DNA from: Variovorax guangxiensis
GTDB lineage: Bacteria; Pseudomonadota; Gammaproteobacteria; Burkholderiales; Burkholderiaceae_C
Reading direction: 5' to 3'
Assembly: GCF_003952165.1 (NCBI RefSeq)
Contig: NZ_RXFT01000022.1
Coordinates: forward strand, 1-64,000
Length of the DNA stretch: 64,000 nt
Positions 18,038-26,613 of this stretch are shown in pieces (position 1 is the stretch's first letter; every line of letters starts with the position of its first letter). The notes under the pieces are model-generated. The model saw only the letters and a program-made list of their open reading frames with translations, made no database searches and was not told the DNA's origin. The position numbers and the translations under genes are program-made.

Positions 18038-20605
18038 TCAGCCTGCTGCGATCCGTTGGGCCAGGTGAGCGAGCGCTTCCTCGACCTGGTCGACCAGGAT
18101 CAGCGAGAGATCGCCCGGCTGCAGGCGCGCCAGCGCGGCGTCGATGGCCACGAACTCGCCGCGGATCTCGTCGATGTAGCGCGTGCGGGCCGCGCCCTGC
18201 AGGCCCTGGCGCAGCAGCGCCATGACTTCGCCGTCGGCGCGGCCGCGCTGCGCCGCGTCCTGGTAGAGGATCACGTCGTCGAAGGCCTGGCCGAGGATGG
18301 CCGTCTGGTCGCGGATGTCGGAGTCGCGCCGGTCGCCCGCGCCGCTGATGACCACCGAGCGCTTCTTCGCCGGCATGGTGTCCACGGCCGACACCAGCGC
18401 GCGCATGGCGTCGGTGTTGTGGCCGTAGTCGGCGATCACGGTCGCGCCGCGGTAGTCCATGACGTTGAAGCGCCCGGGCACGCCGGCCGCGTCGTTCATG
18501 AAGCTCGCGAGGCCGCTGCGGATGGTGTCCCAGTCGAGGCCCACGCCCCAGGCCGCGGCCACGGCGGCCATCACGTTGTCGACCTGGAAGCCGATGCTGC
18601 CGCCGCGCGTGATGGGTACGTCGCGCAGCGGAATGCGTTCGCGCCACGAGCCTTCGGCGGCCACCAGCGTGTCCTGGTCGACGTACACCGTGCGCTTGCC
18701 CTGCGCGCGGTGCGTGGCCATCACAGGATGCATGCGGTCGGCGGTGAAGAAGATCACGTTGCCGGGGCAGCCTGCCGCCATGGCGGCGACGTTGACGTCG
18801 GCCGCGTTGAGCACCGCGTAGCCGTCGGGCGCCACGTTGCGCACGATCACGCGCTTGAGCACCGCCAGGTCTTCCACGGTGGTGATGTAGTTCAGGCCCA
18901 GGTGGTCGCCGCTGCCGATGTTGGTGACCACCGCCACCTGGCAGCGGTCGAAGCCGAGGCCCTCGCGCAGGATGCCGCCGCGCGCCACTTCGAACACTGC
19001 CGCGTCGACGTCGGGGTGCATCAGCACGTTGCGCGCGCTCTTGGGGCCGCTGCAGTCGCCGCTGTCGGTCTGGCGGCCGTCGACGTACACGCCGTCGGTG
19101 TTGGTCATGCCGGTGCGCAGGCCGCTCGATGCGAGCAGGTGGTTGATCAGGCGCGCGGTGGTGGTCTTGCCGTTGGTGCCCGTGACGGCCACCACGGGAA
19201 CGCGGCCGTCGTCGCCGTGGGCGAAGAGGGTGTCCATGACCGCCTCGCCGACCGCGCGGCCGCGGCCGAACGACGGCGAGATGTGCATGCGCAGTCCGGG
19301 CGCGGCATTTACCTCCACCACGCCGCCGTGCTGCTCCTCGAGCGGGCGCAGCACGTTCTCGCAGACCATGTCGACGCCGCAGATGTGCAGGCCGACCATC
19401 TGCGCCGCGTCGATGGCGCGCGCCGCGACTTCGGGGTGCACGGTGTCGGTCACGTCGGTGGCGGTGCCGCCGGTGGACAGGTTGGCGTTGTTGCGCAGCA
19501 CCACGCGCTGGCCGCGCGCGGGCACGCTGTCGGGCGTGAGGCCCTGCGATTCGAGCCGGCCGATGGCGATGTCGTCCAGGCGGATCTTGGTGAGCGAGGT
19601 GGCGTGGCCCTCGCCGCGGCGCGGGTCGAGGTTCACGGTGTCGACCAGCTGGCGCACGGTGGAGCTGCCGTCGCCGATGACCTGCGGCGGATCGCGGCGC
19701 GCGGCGGCCACGAGGCGGTCGCCCACCACCAGCAGGCGGAAGTCGAAGCCGGGCAGGAACTTCTCGACCATCACCTCGCCGTAGACGGCGGCCGACTCGT
19801 AGGCCGCGAACAGTTCCTCGCGCGAGTTGATGTTGACCGTGACGCCCTTGCCCTGGTTGCCGTCCTGCGGCTTCACCACGACCGGCAGGCCGATCTCGTT
19901 GGCGGCGGCCCAGCCGTCTTCCGCGCTGCTCACGGGGCGGCCCAGCGGCACCGGCACGCCGGCGGCGTTGAGCAGCTGCTTCGTCAGTTCCTTGTCCTGC
20001 GCGATCGACTCGGCCACGCCGCTGGTGCTGTCGACTTCGGCGGCCTGGATGCGGCGCTGCTTGGAACCCCAGCCGAACTGCACCAGGCTGCCGCGCGTGA
20101 GGCGGCGGTACGGAATGCCGCGCGCCACGGCCGCATCGACGATGGAGCCGGTGCTCGGGCCCAGGCGCTCCGACTCGTCGAGGTCGCGCAGTTCGGCGAT
20201 GGCGGCTTCGGCATCGAAGGGCGTGTCGTTCTGGGCGGCGACGATCAGCTCCTCGGCGAGCTCGGCGGCGCGGCGGCCCACGGCCTCCTCGCTGTACTGG
20301 AACACGACCTGGTAGACGCCTTCTTCCACGGTGGGGGAGGTGTGGCCGAAGTTGACCGCGCAGCCGGCCTGCGCCTGCAGCGCGACCGCGGCGTTCTCCA
20401 GCACGTGGGCCAGCGCCAGCGGCTGGCCCAGCACCATCGGGTGCAGCTCGCCGATGGTCGGGAAGCGCGCGCGCAGGCGGTCTTCGAAGCCGCTCAGCTT
20501 GCTGATGGCGTTCTCGTCGCCCTGGCAGGCCACGACCGCCTCGATGGCGGTATGGCGGCTCCAGAGATTGGGCCCGCGAAGGGCTCGGGTGCGGGTGACT
20601 TTCAT
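18038..20605 (-). CDS. cphA: Cyanophycin synthetase CphA
   Basis: 855 aa, close to the normal size. The N-terminal domain opens with RALRGPNLWSRHTAIEA. An ATP-grasp domain follows (VVKPQDGNQGKGVTVNI near residue 250; VNAAPGLRMHISP), then a Mur-ligase-like domain with an intact P-loop VTGTNGKTTTARL near residue 475. The enzyme adds Asp and then Arg to make the cytoplasmic storage polymer multi-L-arginyl-poly-L-aspartate. The ATG at 20605 aligns with the family N-terminus. It follows the cphA' gene by 40 bp on the same strand, giving an operon cphA'-cphA. No cyanophycinase or isoaspartyl dipeptidase gene is in this window. Confidence 0.92.
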   Translation of the reverse strand: MKVTRTRALRGPNLWSRHTAIEAVVACQGDENAISKLSGFEDRLRARFPTIGELHPMVLGQPLALAHVLENAAVALQAQAGCAVNFGHTSPTVEEGVYQVVFQYSEEAVGRRAAELAEELIVAAQNDTPFDAEAAIAELRDLDESERLGPSTGSIVDAAVARGIPYRRLTRGSLVQFGWGSKQRRIQAAEVDSTSGVAESIAQDKELTKQLLNAAGVPVPLGRPVSSAEDGWAAANEIGLPVVVKPQDGNQGKGVTVNINSREELFAAYESAAVYGEVMVEKFLPGFDFRLLVVGDRLVAAARRDPPQVIGDGSSTVRQLVDTVNLDPRRGEGHATSLTKIRLDDIAIGRLESQGLTPDSVPARGQRVVLRNNANLSTGGTATDVTDTVHPEVAARAIDAAQMVGLHICGVDMVCENVLRPLEEQHGGVVEVNAAPGLRMHISPSFGRGRAVGEAVMDTLFAHGDDGRVPVVAVTGTNGKTTTARLINHLLASSGLRTGMTNTDGVYVDGRQTDSGDCSGPKSARNVLMHPDVDAAVFEVARGGILREGLGFDRCQVAVVTNIGSGDHLGLNYITTVEDLAVLKRVIVRNVAPDGYAVLNAADVNVAAMAAGCPGNVIFFTADRMHPVMATHRAQGKRTVYVDQDTLVAAEGSWRERIPLRDVPITRGGSIGFQVDNVMAAVAAAWGVGLDWDTIRSGLASFMNDAAGVPGRFNVMDYRGATVIADYGHNTDAMRALVSAVDTMPAKKRSVVISGAGDRRDSDIRDQTAILGQAFDDVILYQDAAQRGRADGEVMALLRQGLQGAARTRYIDEIRGEFVAIDAALARLQPGDLSLILVDQVEEALAHLAQRIAAG

Positions 20606-20645
20606 GGGGCTGCGGGAGCTCGTACGGTCTGCCAGGCCTGCGGCC

Positions 20646-22883
20646 TCAGGCAAGTTGGGGTTGGAGAGGCTGGGTCTGCGAGAGCTGCAGCGAGGCCAGC
20701 GCGGCCTGCAGGTCGGCCTCGAAGGCTTCGACGCCTGCGCCGATCAGGTTCAGCGGAATGCCCATGGCCCAGGCCGCGGCCACGGCGGCCAGCAGGCTTT
20801 CGAGGCTCACGCCGGCATGCGTGGCGCGCCACACGGTCAGGCGGCCGAGGCCCGGCAGGAACGATTCGCTGCTGCCGTTGGCCAGCACCACGCGGTCCTG
20901 CCGGACCAGCACGGCCTTGCCGCCGGCGGTCTGGTGCGCCGTGAGCGCGGGAGCCTGCGCGTCGGCCGAATAGAGGATGACGGCGCCGTCGCACAGCGGC
21001 GCGAGACCGGCGACGCGCGGGTCGGCGGCGTTCAGCACGGCCGTGCCCTCGGGCAGCACCACGTCGACCTGCGTGCGCAGCACCTTGACCATCTGGTCGC
21101 TCTCGGTGATGTCGTAGTCCGCCAGTGCCTCGCAGCCTTCGAGGTCGGTGACGATGCCGACTTCGCAGCGGTCGTACGGGAGACCGTCGCGCAGGATGGT
21201 CTCGGCGCCGTTCTCGATCACCACGGCCTGCACGGCGCGGTTCACCAGCAGGCGGTGGCCCGCTTCCCAGTTGGCGCTGTCGCGTGCGTCGACGCGGCGG
21301 CGCTCGAGGAACAGCCCGTCGCGGCAGGCCAGGCCGGTGTGGCGCCCGCCCAGGTTGATGAGCCATGCCACCAGGCGCGCCAGCACGGCGGTGTCGCGCG
21401 AGCCGGCCACGCCGACCACGGGAATGCGCCCGGGCGCGTCGTTGGGAAACAGGTGGTCGCAGATCGCGCGGCCCACCGGGCGCGGCGAGCCGACGGCCGG
21501 CTTCAGGTGCATCAGCAGGCCGGGGCCGGCGTTGACCTCGACGATCGCGCCGCCCTGCGGGCCGAGCGGCCTGGAAATGTCCTGCGCCACGAGGTCGATG
21601 CCGGCGATGTCCAGGCCCACCACGCGGGCGGCCAGCACGGCGGCGTGCGCCACCTCGGGATGCACCAGGTCGGTGCAATCGTTGGCCATGTTGCCGTTGC
21701 GCTGGATCGTGACCACGCGGCCGGCGGCGGGCACGGCGTCGGCGCTCAGGTCCTGGCGCTTGAGCTCGAGCTGCAGCTTGGCATCGGTGTCGATCAGGAT
21801 CACGTCGAGCGGGAATTCTTCCTCGGCGCCGCGGCGTGGGTCGCTGTTGAGCTGCTTTTCGATGAGCTCGCGCACGCTGGCCTGGCCGTCGCCGGTCACG
21901 GTGATGATCTCGCCGCGCGCGGCCGCCACCACCTCGCCGCCCACCACCAGCAGGCGGTGCTCGTGGCCGCGGATGAAGCGCTCGACCATCACGTCGCTGC
22001 CCTCGGGCTCGGCGACCGCGAAGGCGGCCATGACTTCCTCGCGGGTCGTCAGCTCGAGCGACACGCCGCGGCCGTGGTTGGCATCCGATGGCTTCACGAC
22101 CACGGGCAGGCCGATGTCCTCGGCGGCTTCCCAGGCTTCCTCGGCGTCGGCGACCACCTGGCCTTCGGGCACGGGCACGCCGCAGCTCGCGAGCAGCGAC
22201 TTGGTCAGTTCCTTGTCGCTGGCGATGGATTCGCCGATGGCGCTGGTGTAGTCGGTCTCGGCGGTCCAGATGCGCTGCTGGTTGGCGCCGTAGCCCAGCT
22301 GCACGAGGTTGCCGCTGTTCAGGCGCATGTGGGGAATGCCGCGGTCGGTGGCGGCGGCCACGATGGCGGCGGTGCTCGGGCCGAGGTAGCAGTCTTCGAC
22401 CTTGGCCTTGACCGCGTCGACGGCCTTCTGCACGTCGGCGGCGGTGAACGGATCGTTGTTGATGGCCGCCATCAGCAGGCGGTGGCCCTCGGCCAGCGCC
22501 ACGCGCGCGACCTGCTCGTCACGCGCGCGGAACACCATGCGGTAGACGCCATGCTCCGAGGTGCTGCGGGTCTGGCCGAAGCCGGTCGGCATGCCGGCCA
22601 GGTTCAGCAACTCGATGACGACGTGCTCCAGCACATGGCCCGACCAGGTGCCTTCGGTCAGGCGCTGGATGAAGCCGCCGCGCTCGCCGACGCCGCAGTG
22701 GTGCTCGATGAGCGCCGGCAGCAGGGCGGTCAGGCGGTCGGTGAAACCGTCGATCTTGTTGGAGGGGAAGTCTTCGAGCTGGCCCAGGTCGAGCCAGACT
22801 TCGAGTACGGGACGGTAGGTCCAGAGATTGGGGCCGCGCAAATAATTGATGCGCAGCAGTCGGATGTCGTCGAAACGGGTCAT
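20646..22883 (-). CDS. cphA': Second cyanophycin synthetase homologue with degenerate Mur-ligase site
   Basis: 745 aa, shorter than CphA by about 110 residues, mainly in the C-terminal part. The N-terminal domain (RINYLRGPNLWTYRPVLEVW) and the ATP-grasp domain (VVVKPSDANHGRGVSLEL; VNAGPGLLMHLKP) are well kept. The Mur-ligase P-loop is lost: the expected TGTNGKTTT is replaced by AGSRDTAVL near residue 487. It is therefore probably a CphA2/CphA'-type enzyme with only one working ATP site, which may join beta-Asp-Arg dipeptides or assist CphA. Two cphA genes in this order are known from Cupriavidus-like bacteria. The ATG at 22883 aligns with the family start; the upstream extension lacks an RBS. 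Confidence 0.85.
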   Translation of the reverse strand: MTRFDDIRLLRINYLRGPNLWTYRPVLEVWLDLGQLEDFPSNKIDGFTDRLTALLPALIEHHCGVGERGGFIQRLTEGTWSGHVLEHVVIELLNLAGMPTGFGQTRSTSEHGVYRMVFRARDEQVARVALAEGHRLLMAAINNDPFTAADVQKAVDAVKAKVEDCYLGPSTAAIVAAATDRGIPHMRLNSGNLVQLGYGANQQRIWTAETDYTSAIGESIASDKELTKSLLASCGVPVPEGQVVADAEEAWEAAEDIGLPVVVKPSDANHGRGVSLELTTREEVMAAFAVAEPEGSDVMVERFIRGHEHRLLVVGGEVVAAARGEIITVTGDGQASVRELIEKQLNSDPRRGAEEEFPLDVILIDTDAKLQLELKRQDLSADAVPAAGRVVTIQRNGNMANDCTDLVHPEVAHAAVLAARVVGLDIAGIDLVAQDISRPLGPQGGAIVEVNAGPGLLMHLKPAVGSPRPVGRAICDHLFPNDAPGRIPVVGVAGSRDTAVLARLVAWLINLGGRHTGLACRDGLFLERRRVDARDSANWEAGHRLLVNRAVQAVVIENGAETILRDGLPYDRCEVGIVTDLEGCEALADYDITESDQMVKVLRTQVDVVLPEGTAVLNAADPRVAGLAPLCDGAVILYSADAQAPALTAHQTAGGKAVLVRQDRVVLANGSSESFLPGLGRLTVWRATHAGVSLESLLAAVAAAWAMGIPLNLIGAGVEAFEADLQAALASLQLSQTQPLQPQLA

Positions 22884-23022
22884 GCAAACGTTCGATGTGC
22901 TTTGGCCGAGCACCACGGCGCCTTCAAGCGCACCCATGGCTATCGGTCAGAATCGGCGCCCGACCTGGGGCGCCATGACGCGGTCCAAGAGGCCCGCGAC
23001 GGGCAAGAGTCAAAGAAACACA

Positions 23023-25314
23023 ATGCAACATCACGATCCAGTCGGCACCCGGGAGGGCGAAACAGAAGCGGCATCAGCGCAAGCACTGAAAAACCGCCTC
23101 GCAGTCGCGGAAAACGTTCTGGTAACACTGACGGTTGACCTCGACGACCAACTTCGCTTCGCTTCCGGCCTAGTCGCCCTGACTGACCGGAAGCTGATTT
23201 CGCTCGATCCCGATGGGACTTGGCGTGAGTGGCCGCTAACCGATGCGGCCTTGGAAATGCGCGTTTCCGACCACGCAGGCGTCGGCACCCTCGACCTGGC
23301 GGGTCCCGCCGGACGGCTCGCACGGTGGCGCTATACCCTGGCCGGACAGGTCGCGGCGCTGCGGCTGATGAAGCTGTTCGGCCAGCGCATGGCGGGCGGT
23401 GTCGCCAAGGAGACACCCGAGGCCGTGGAGACTGCCGAGGGCGAGGATTCCACCGACGCCGAACTCCAGACCCCGCCCTCCACCTGGGTGCTGCTGCGCC
23501 TCGGCCGCTTCGCCAAGCCCTACCGCAAGCAGCTGATCGCGGGGTTCTTCCTGACCCTGTTCTCGACCGCCGCGACGCTGGTGCCGCCCTACCTGACCAT
23601 TCCGCTGATGGACGACATCCTGATTCCGTTCCAGAACGGGCAGAAGATCGATTCCATGCGCGTGGGCCTGTACCTGGGCGGCCTGCTGATCGCGGCGCTG
23701 GTCGGCTGGGGGCTGGGCTGGGCGCGCACCTACCTGCTGGCGCTGGTGTCCGAGCGCATCGGCGCCGACCTGCGCACCACCACCTACGAGCACCTGCTGA
23801 CCCTGCCGCTGGACTACTTCGGCGGCAAGCGCACCGGCGACCTGATGGCGCGCATCGGCTCCGAAACCGACCGCATCAACGTCTTCCTGTCGCTGCACGC
23901 GCTCGATTTCGCCAACGACGTGCTGATGATCGTGATGACCGCGGTCATCCTGATCTCCATCAACCCGCTGCTGGCGGTGGTCACGCTGGTGCCGCTGCCC
24001 TTCATCGCCTGGATGATCCACGTCGTGCGCGACCGCCTGCGCACCGGCTTCGAGAAGATCGACCGCGTCTGGTCCGAAGTGACCAACGTGCTGGCCGACA
24101 CCATTCCCGGCATCCGCGTGGTGAAGGCCTTCGCGCAGGAGCGCCGCGAGGCCGAGCGCTTCCGCGTCGCCAACGCCTACAACCTGCAGGTCAACGACAA
24201 GCTCAACCGCACCTGGTCGCTGTTCACGCCGACCGTGTCGCTGCTCACCGAAATCGGCCTGCTCGTGGTCTGGGCCTTCGGCATCTGGCAGGTGGCGCGC
24301 GGAAGCATCACGGTGGGTGTGCTCACCGCCTTCATCGCGTACATCGGGCGCTTCTATACCCGGCTCGACTCCATGAGCCGCATCGTCTCGGTCACGCAGA
24401 AGGCCGCGGCGGGCGCCAAGCGCATCTTCGACATCCTCGACCACGTGAGCAACGTGCCCGAGCCGGCCAACCCGGTGAAGGTGGAGCGGGTGCAGGGCCG
24501 CATCGACATGAGCGGACTGGGCTTCCGCTACGGCTCGCGCGCGGTCATCCACGACCTCGACCTGACCATCGAGCCCGGCGAGATGATCGGCCTCGTGGGG
24601 CACAGCGGCTCGGGCAAGAGCACGCTGGTCAACCTGATCTGCCGCTTCTACGACGTGACCGACGGCGCCATCAAGGTCGACGGCACCGACATCCGCCGCT
24701 TCGCCGTGGCCGACTACCGCCGGCACGTGGGGCTGGTGTTGCAGGAGCCGTTCCTGTTCTTCGGCACCATCGCGCAGAACATCGCCTACGGCAAGCCCGA
24801 TGCCACGCGCGAGGAAATCGTGGCCGCCGCGCGCGCCGCGCATGCGCACGACTTCATCCTGCGCCTGCCGCACGGCTACGACTCGCTGGTGGGCGAGCGC
24901 GGCCAGGGCCTGTCGGGCGGAGAACGCCAGCGCATCAGCATCGCGCGCGCGCTGCTGATCGACCCGCGCATCCTGATCCTCGACGAGGCAACCTCGGCCG
25001 TGGACACCGAGACCGAGAAGGAAATCCAGAAGGCGCTCGACAACCTCGTGCAGGGCCGCACCACCATCGCCATCGCGCACCGCCTGTCGACGCTGCGCAA
25101 GGCCGACCGCCTCGTGGTCATGGACCGCGGCGAGGTGGTCGAGGTCGGCCCGCACGACGCCCTGATGGCGAAGCAGGGCGCCTACTGGCGGCTCTACCAG
25201 GCGCAGCTGCGCCAGGGCGATGACGACGCGAGCGAAGGCGCCGCCGACGAGCGCGCCAGCGCGCAGGCGCCGCTGGCTATCAGCCACGCGGCTCATCCGG
25301 CGGGGGACGCATGA
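23023..25314 (+). CDS. Cyanophycin-associated ABC transporter, permease-ATPase fusion
   Basis: 763 aa. Residues 1-140 form an extra N-terminal domain of PH/GRAM-like appearance (LVALTDRKLISLDPDGTWRE) resembling the DUF1854 proteins. A six-helix exporter-type membrane domain follows (about 170-470), then an ATPase domain with Walker A GHSGSGKST near residue 526, signature LSGGERQRISIARAL near 632 and Walker B ILILDEATSAVD. It is divergent from cphA' with only 139 bp between, and overlaps the DUF1854 gene by 4 bp. I recall the same pair beside cyanophycin genes in other bacteria. Its substrate is unknown; it could handle the polymer's building blocks or an envelope lipid. Confidence 0.85.
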   Translation: MQHHDPVGTREGETEAASAQALKNRLAVAENVLVTLTVDLDDQLRFASGLVALTDRKLISLDPDGTWREWPLTDAALEMRVSDHAGVGTLDLAGPAGRLARWRYTLAGQVAALRLMKLFGQRMAGGVAKETPEAVETAEGEDSTDAELQTPPSTWVLLRLGRFAKPYRKQLIAGFFLTLFSTAATLVPPYLTIPLMDDILIPFQNGQKIDSMRVGLYLGGLLIAALVGWGLGWARTYLLALVSERIGADLRTTTYEHLLTLPLDYFGGKRTGDLMARIGSETDRINVFLSLHALDFANDVLMIVMTAVILISINPLLAVVTLVPLPFIAWMIHVVRDRLRTGFEKIDRVWSEVTNVLADTIPGIRVVKAFAQERREAERFRVANAYNLQVNDKLNRTWSLFTPTVSLLTEIGLLVVWAFGIWQVARGSITVGVLTAFIAYIGRFYTRLDSMSRIVSVTQKAAAGAKRIFDILDHVSNVPEPANPVKVERVQGRIDMSGLGFRYGSRAVIHDLDLTIEPGEMIGLVGHSGSGKSTLVNLICRFYDVTDGAIKVDGTDIRRFAVADYRRHVGLVLQEPFLFFGTIAQNIAYGKPDATREEIVAAARAAHAHDFILRLPHGYDSLVGERGQGLSGGERQRISIARALLIDPRILILDEATSAVDTETEKEIQKALDNLVQGRTTIAIAHRLSTLRKADRLVVMDRGEVVEVGPHDALMAKQGAYWRLYQAQLRQGDDDASEGAADERASAQAPLAISHAAHPAGDA

Positions 25315-25790
25315 CCGACCACAACACGCCATCTTTCGAACTCGAACGCGATGCCTTCGGCCGCCTCGTGCTGACCGATACACAGGGCGAGCGCCACGTC
25401 GGCATCGTGCCCGTGCGGGCCTTTCCGCTGAGCGCGCCCGGCCACGGCATCTCGCTGGTCGGCAGCGAAGGGCGCGAGCTGGTCTGGATCGACAGCGTCG
25501 AGCAGCTGCCGGCGCAGGCCAAGGCGCTGCTCGAGGAAGACCTCGCGGTGCGCGACTTCGCGCCCACGCTGCTGAAGCTGCACGGCGTGTCGAGCTTCGG
25601 CGTTCCCAGCACCTGGACCATCAGCACCGACCGCGGCGAGACCAGCTTCGTGCTCAAGGCCGAGGAGGACATCCGCCGGCTCGAAGGCGGCGCGCTGCTG
25701 ATCGCAAGCGCGCATGGCGTGCAGTTCCGCATCCCCGACGTGAAGACGCTGGACCGGGCGTCGCGCAAGCTGCTGGAGCGTTTCCTCTAG
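25311..25790 (+). CDS. DUF1854 family protein linked to cyanophycin genes
   Basis: 159 aa, cytosolic, no signal peptide. It begins with a beta-rich stretch (FELERDAFGRLVLTDTQGER), then VRAFPLSAPGHGISLVGSEG, and ends with IRRLEGGALLIASAHGVQFR and a predicted helix. This is the DUF1854 pattern. It overlaps the ABC transporter stop (ATGA), so the two are translationally coupled and probably act together; the transporter carries a similar N-terminal domain. Biochemical role unknown. Confidence 0.8.
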   Translation: MTDHNTPSFELERDAFGRLVLTDTQGERHVGIVPVRAFPLSAPGHGISLVGSEGRELVWIDSVEQLPAQAKALLEEDLAVRDFAPTLLKLHGVSSFGVPSTWTISTDRGETSFVLKAEEDIRRLEGGALLIASAHGVQFRIPDVKTLDRASRKLLERFL

Positions 25791-25875
25791 ATACTGGCGC
25801 CATGGGCAGGCGCCGTGAGCAGCCTGCGAAAATCGCCTCTTTGGATTGCGGCGGCACGCACCGCCGCCGACGGAT

Positions 25876-26613
25876 ATGCCCCTGCACACCACCGCCCTCG
25901 TCCTGTTCTCCGGCGGCCAGGATTCGACCACCTGCCTCGCCGATGCGCTCTCGAAGTACGAGCGCGTCGAAACCCTGGGCTTCGACTACGGGCAGCGCCA
26001 CCGCGTCGAGCTCGACGTGCGCGGCACCATCCTCGCGAAGATGCGCGAGCGCTTTCCCGACTGGGCGCCGCGCCTGGGCGAAGACCACGTGCTCACGCTC
26101 GCGGCCCTGGCGCAGCTGGGCGGCTCCTCGCTCACGGAAGAAGTCGCCTTCGCCATGCAGGCCGACGGCCTGCCCAACACCTTCGTGCCCGGGCGCAACC
26201 TGCTTTTTCTCACGCTCGCCGGCGCGCTGGCCTACCGGCGCGGGCTGCAGGTGATCGTCACCGGTGTCTGCGAGACCGACTTCTCGGGCTACCCCGACTG
26301 CCGCGACGACACCATGAAGGCGATGCAGCTCGCGCTCTCGCTCGGGCTGGAGCGCCGCCTGGTCATCGAGACGCCGCTCATGTGGATCGACAAGGCCGAG
26401 ACATGGCAACTGGCGCACCGCCTGGGCGGCAGGCCGCTGGTCGACCTGATCGTCGACGAGACGCATACCTGCTACCTGGGCGATCGCGTGCACCGCCAGG
26501 ACTGGGGCTACGGCTGCGGCGAATGCCCCGCCTGCGAGCTGCGCAGGAAGGGCTGGGAGCGCTACGTGGCCGCTGCCGTGCCGGCCGACGAGGGCACGAC
26601 CTCCACGCGATAG
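25876..26613 (+). CDS. queC: 7-cyano-7-deazaguanine synthase QueC
   Basis: 245 aa. The ATP-pyrophosphatase motif is SGGQDSTT at residues 12-19. The zinc-binding cysteines are Cys199 (HTCYLGDR) and the cluster GYGCGECPACELR near residues 214-220. QueC turns 7-carboxy-7-deazaguanine plus ammonia and ATP into preQ0, for queuosine in tRNA. The ATG at 25876 places the motif at the family position; a frame extension upstream is not needed. No queD, queE or queF lies nearby. Its 3' end overlaps the convergent ABC transporter gene by 52 bp. Confidence 0.93.
   Translation: MPLHTTALVLFSGGQDSTTCLADALSKYERVETLGFDYGQRHRVELDVRGTILAKMRERFPDWAPRLGEDHVLTLAALAQLGGSSLTEEVAFAMQADGLPNTFVPGRNLLFLTLAGALAYRRGLQVIVTGVCETDFSGYPDCRDDTMKAMQLALSLGLERRLVIETPLMWIDKAETWQLAHRLGGRPLVDLIVDETHTCYLGDRVHRQDWGYGCGECPACELRRKGWERYVAAAVPADEGTTSTR

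Noticed and set aside
20331..23138. Long open frame antisense to the cyanophycin synthetase genes
   Set aside because: It mirrors codon structure of cphA' in high-G+C DNA and gives His/Ala/Gly/Val-rich sequence with no motif. No RBS.
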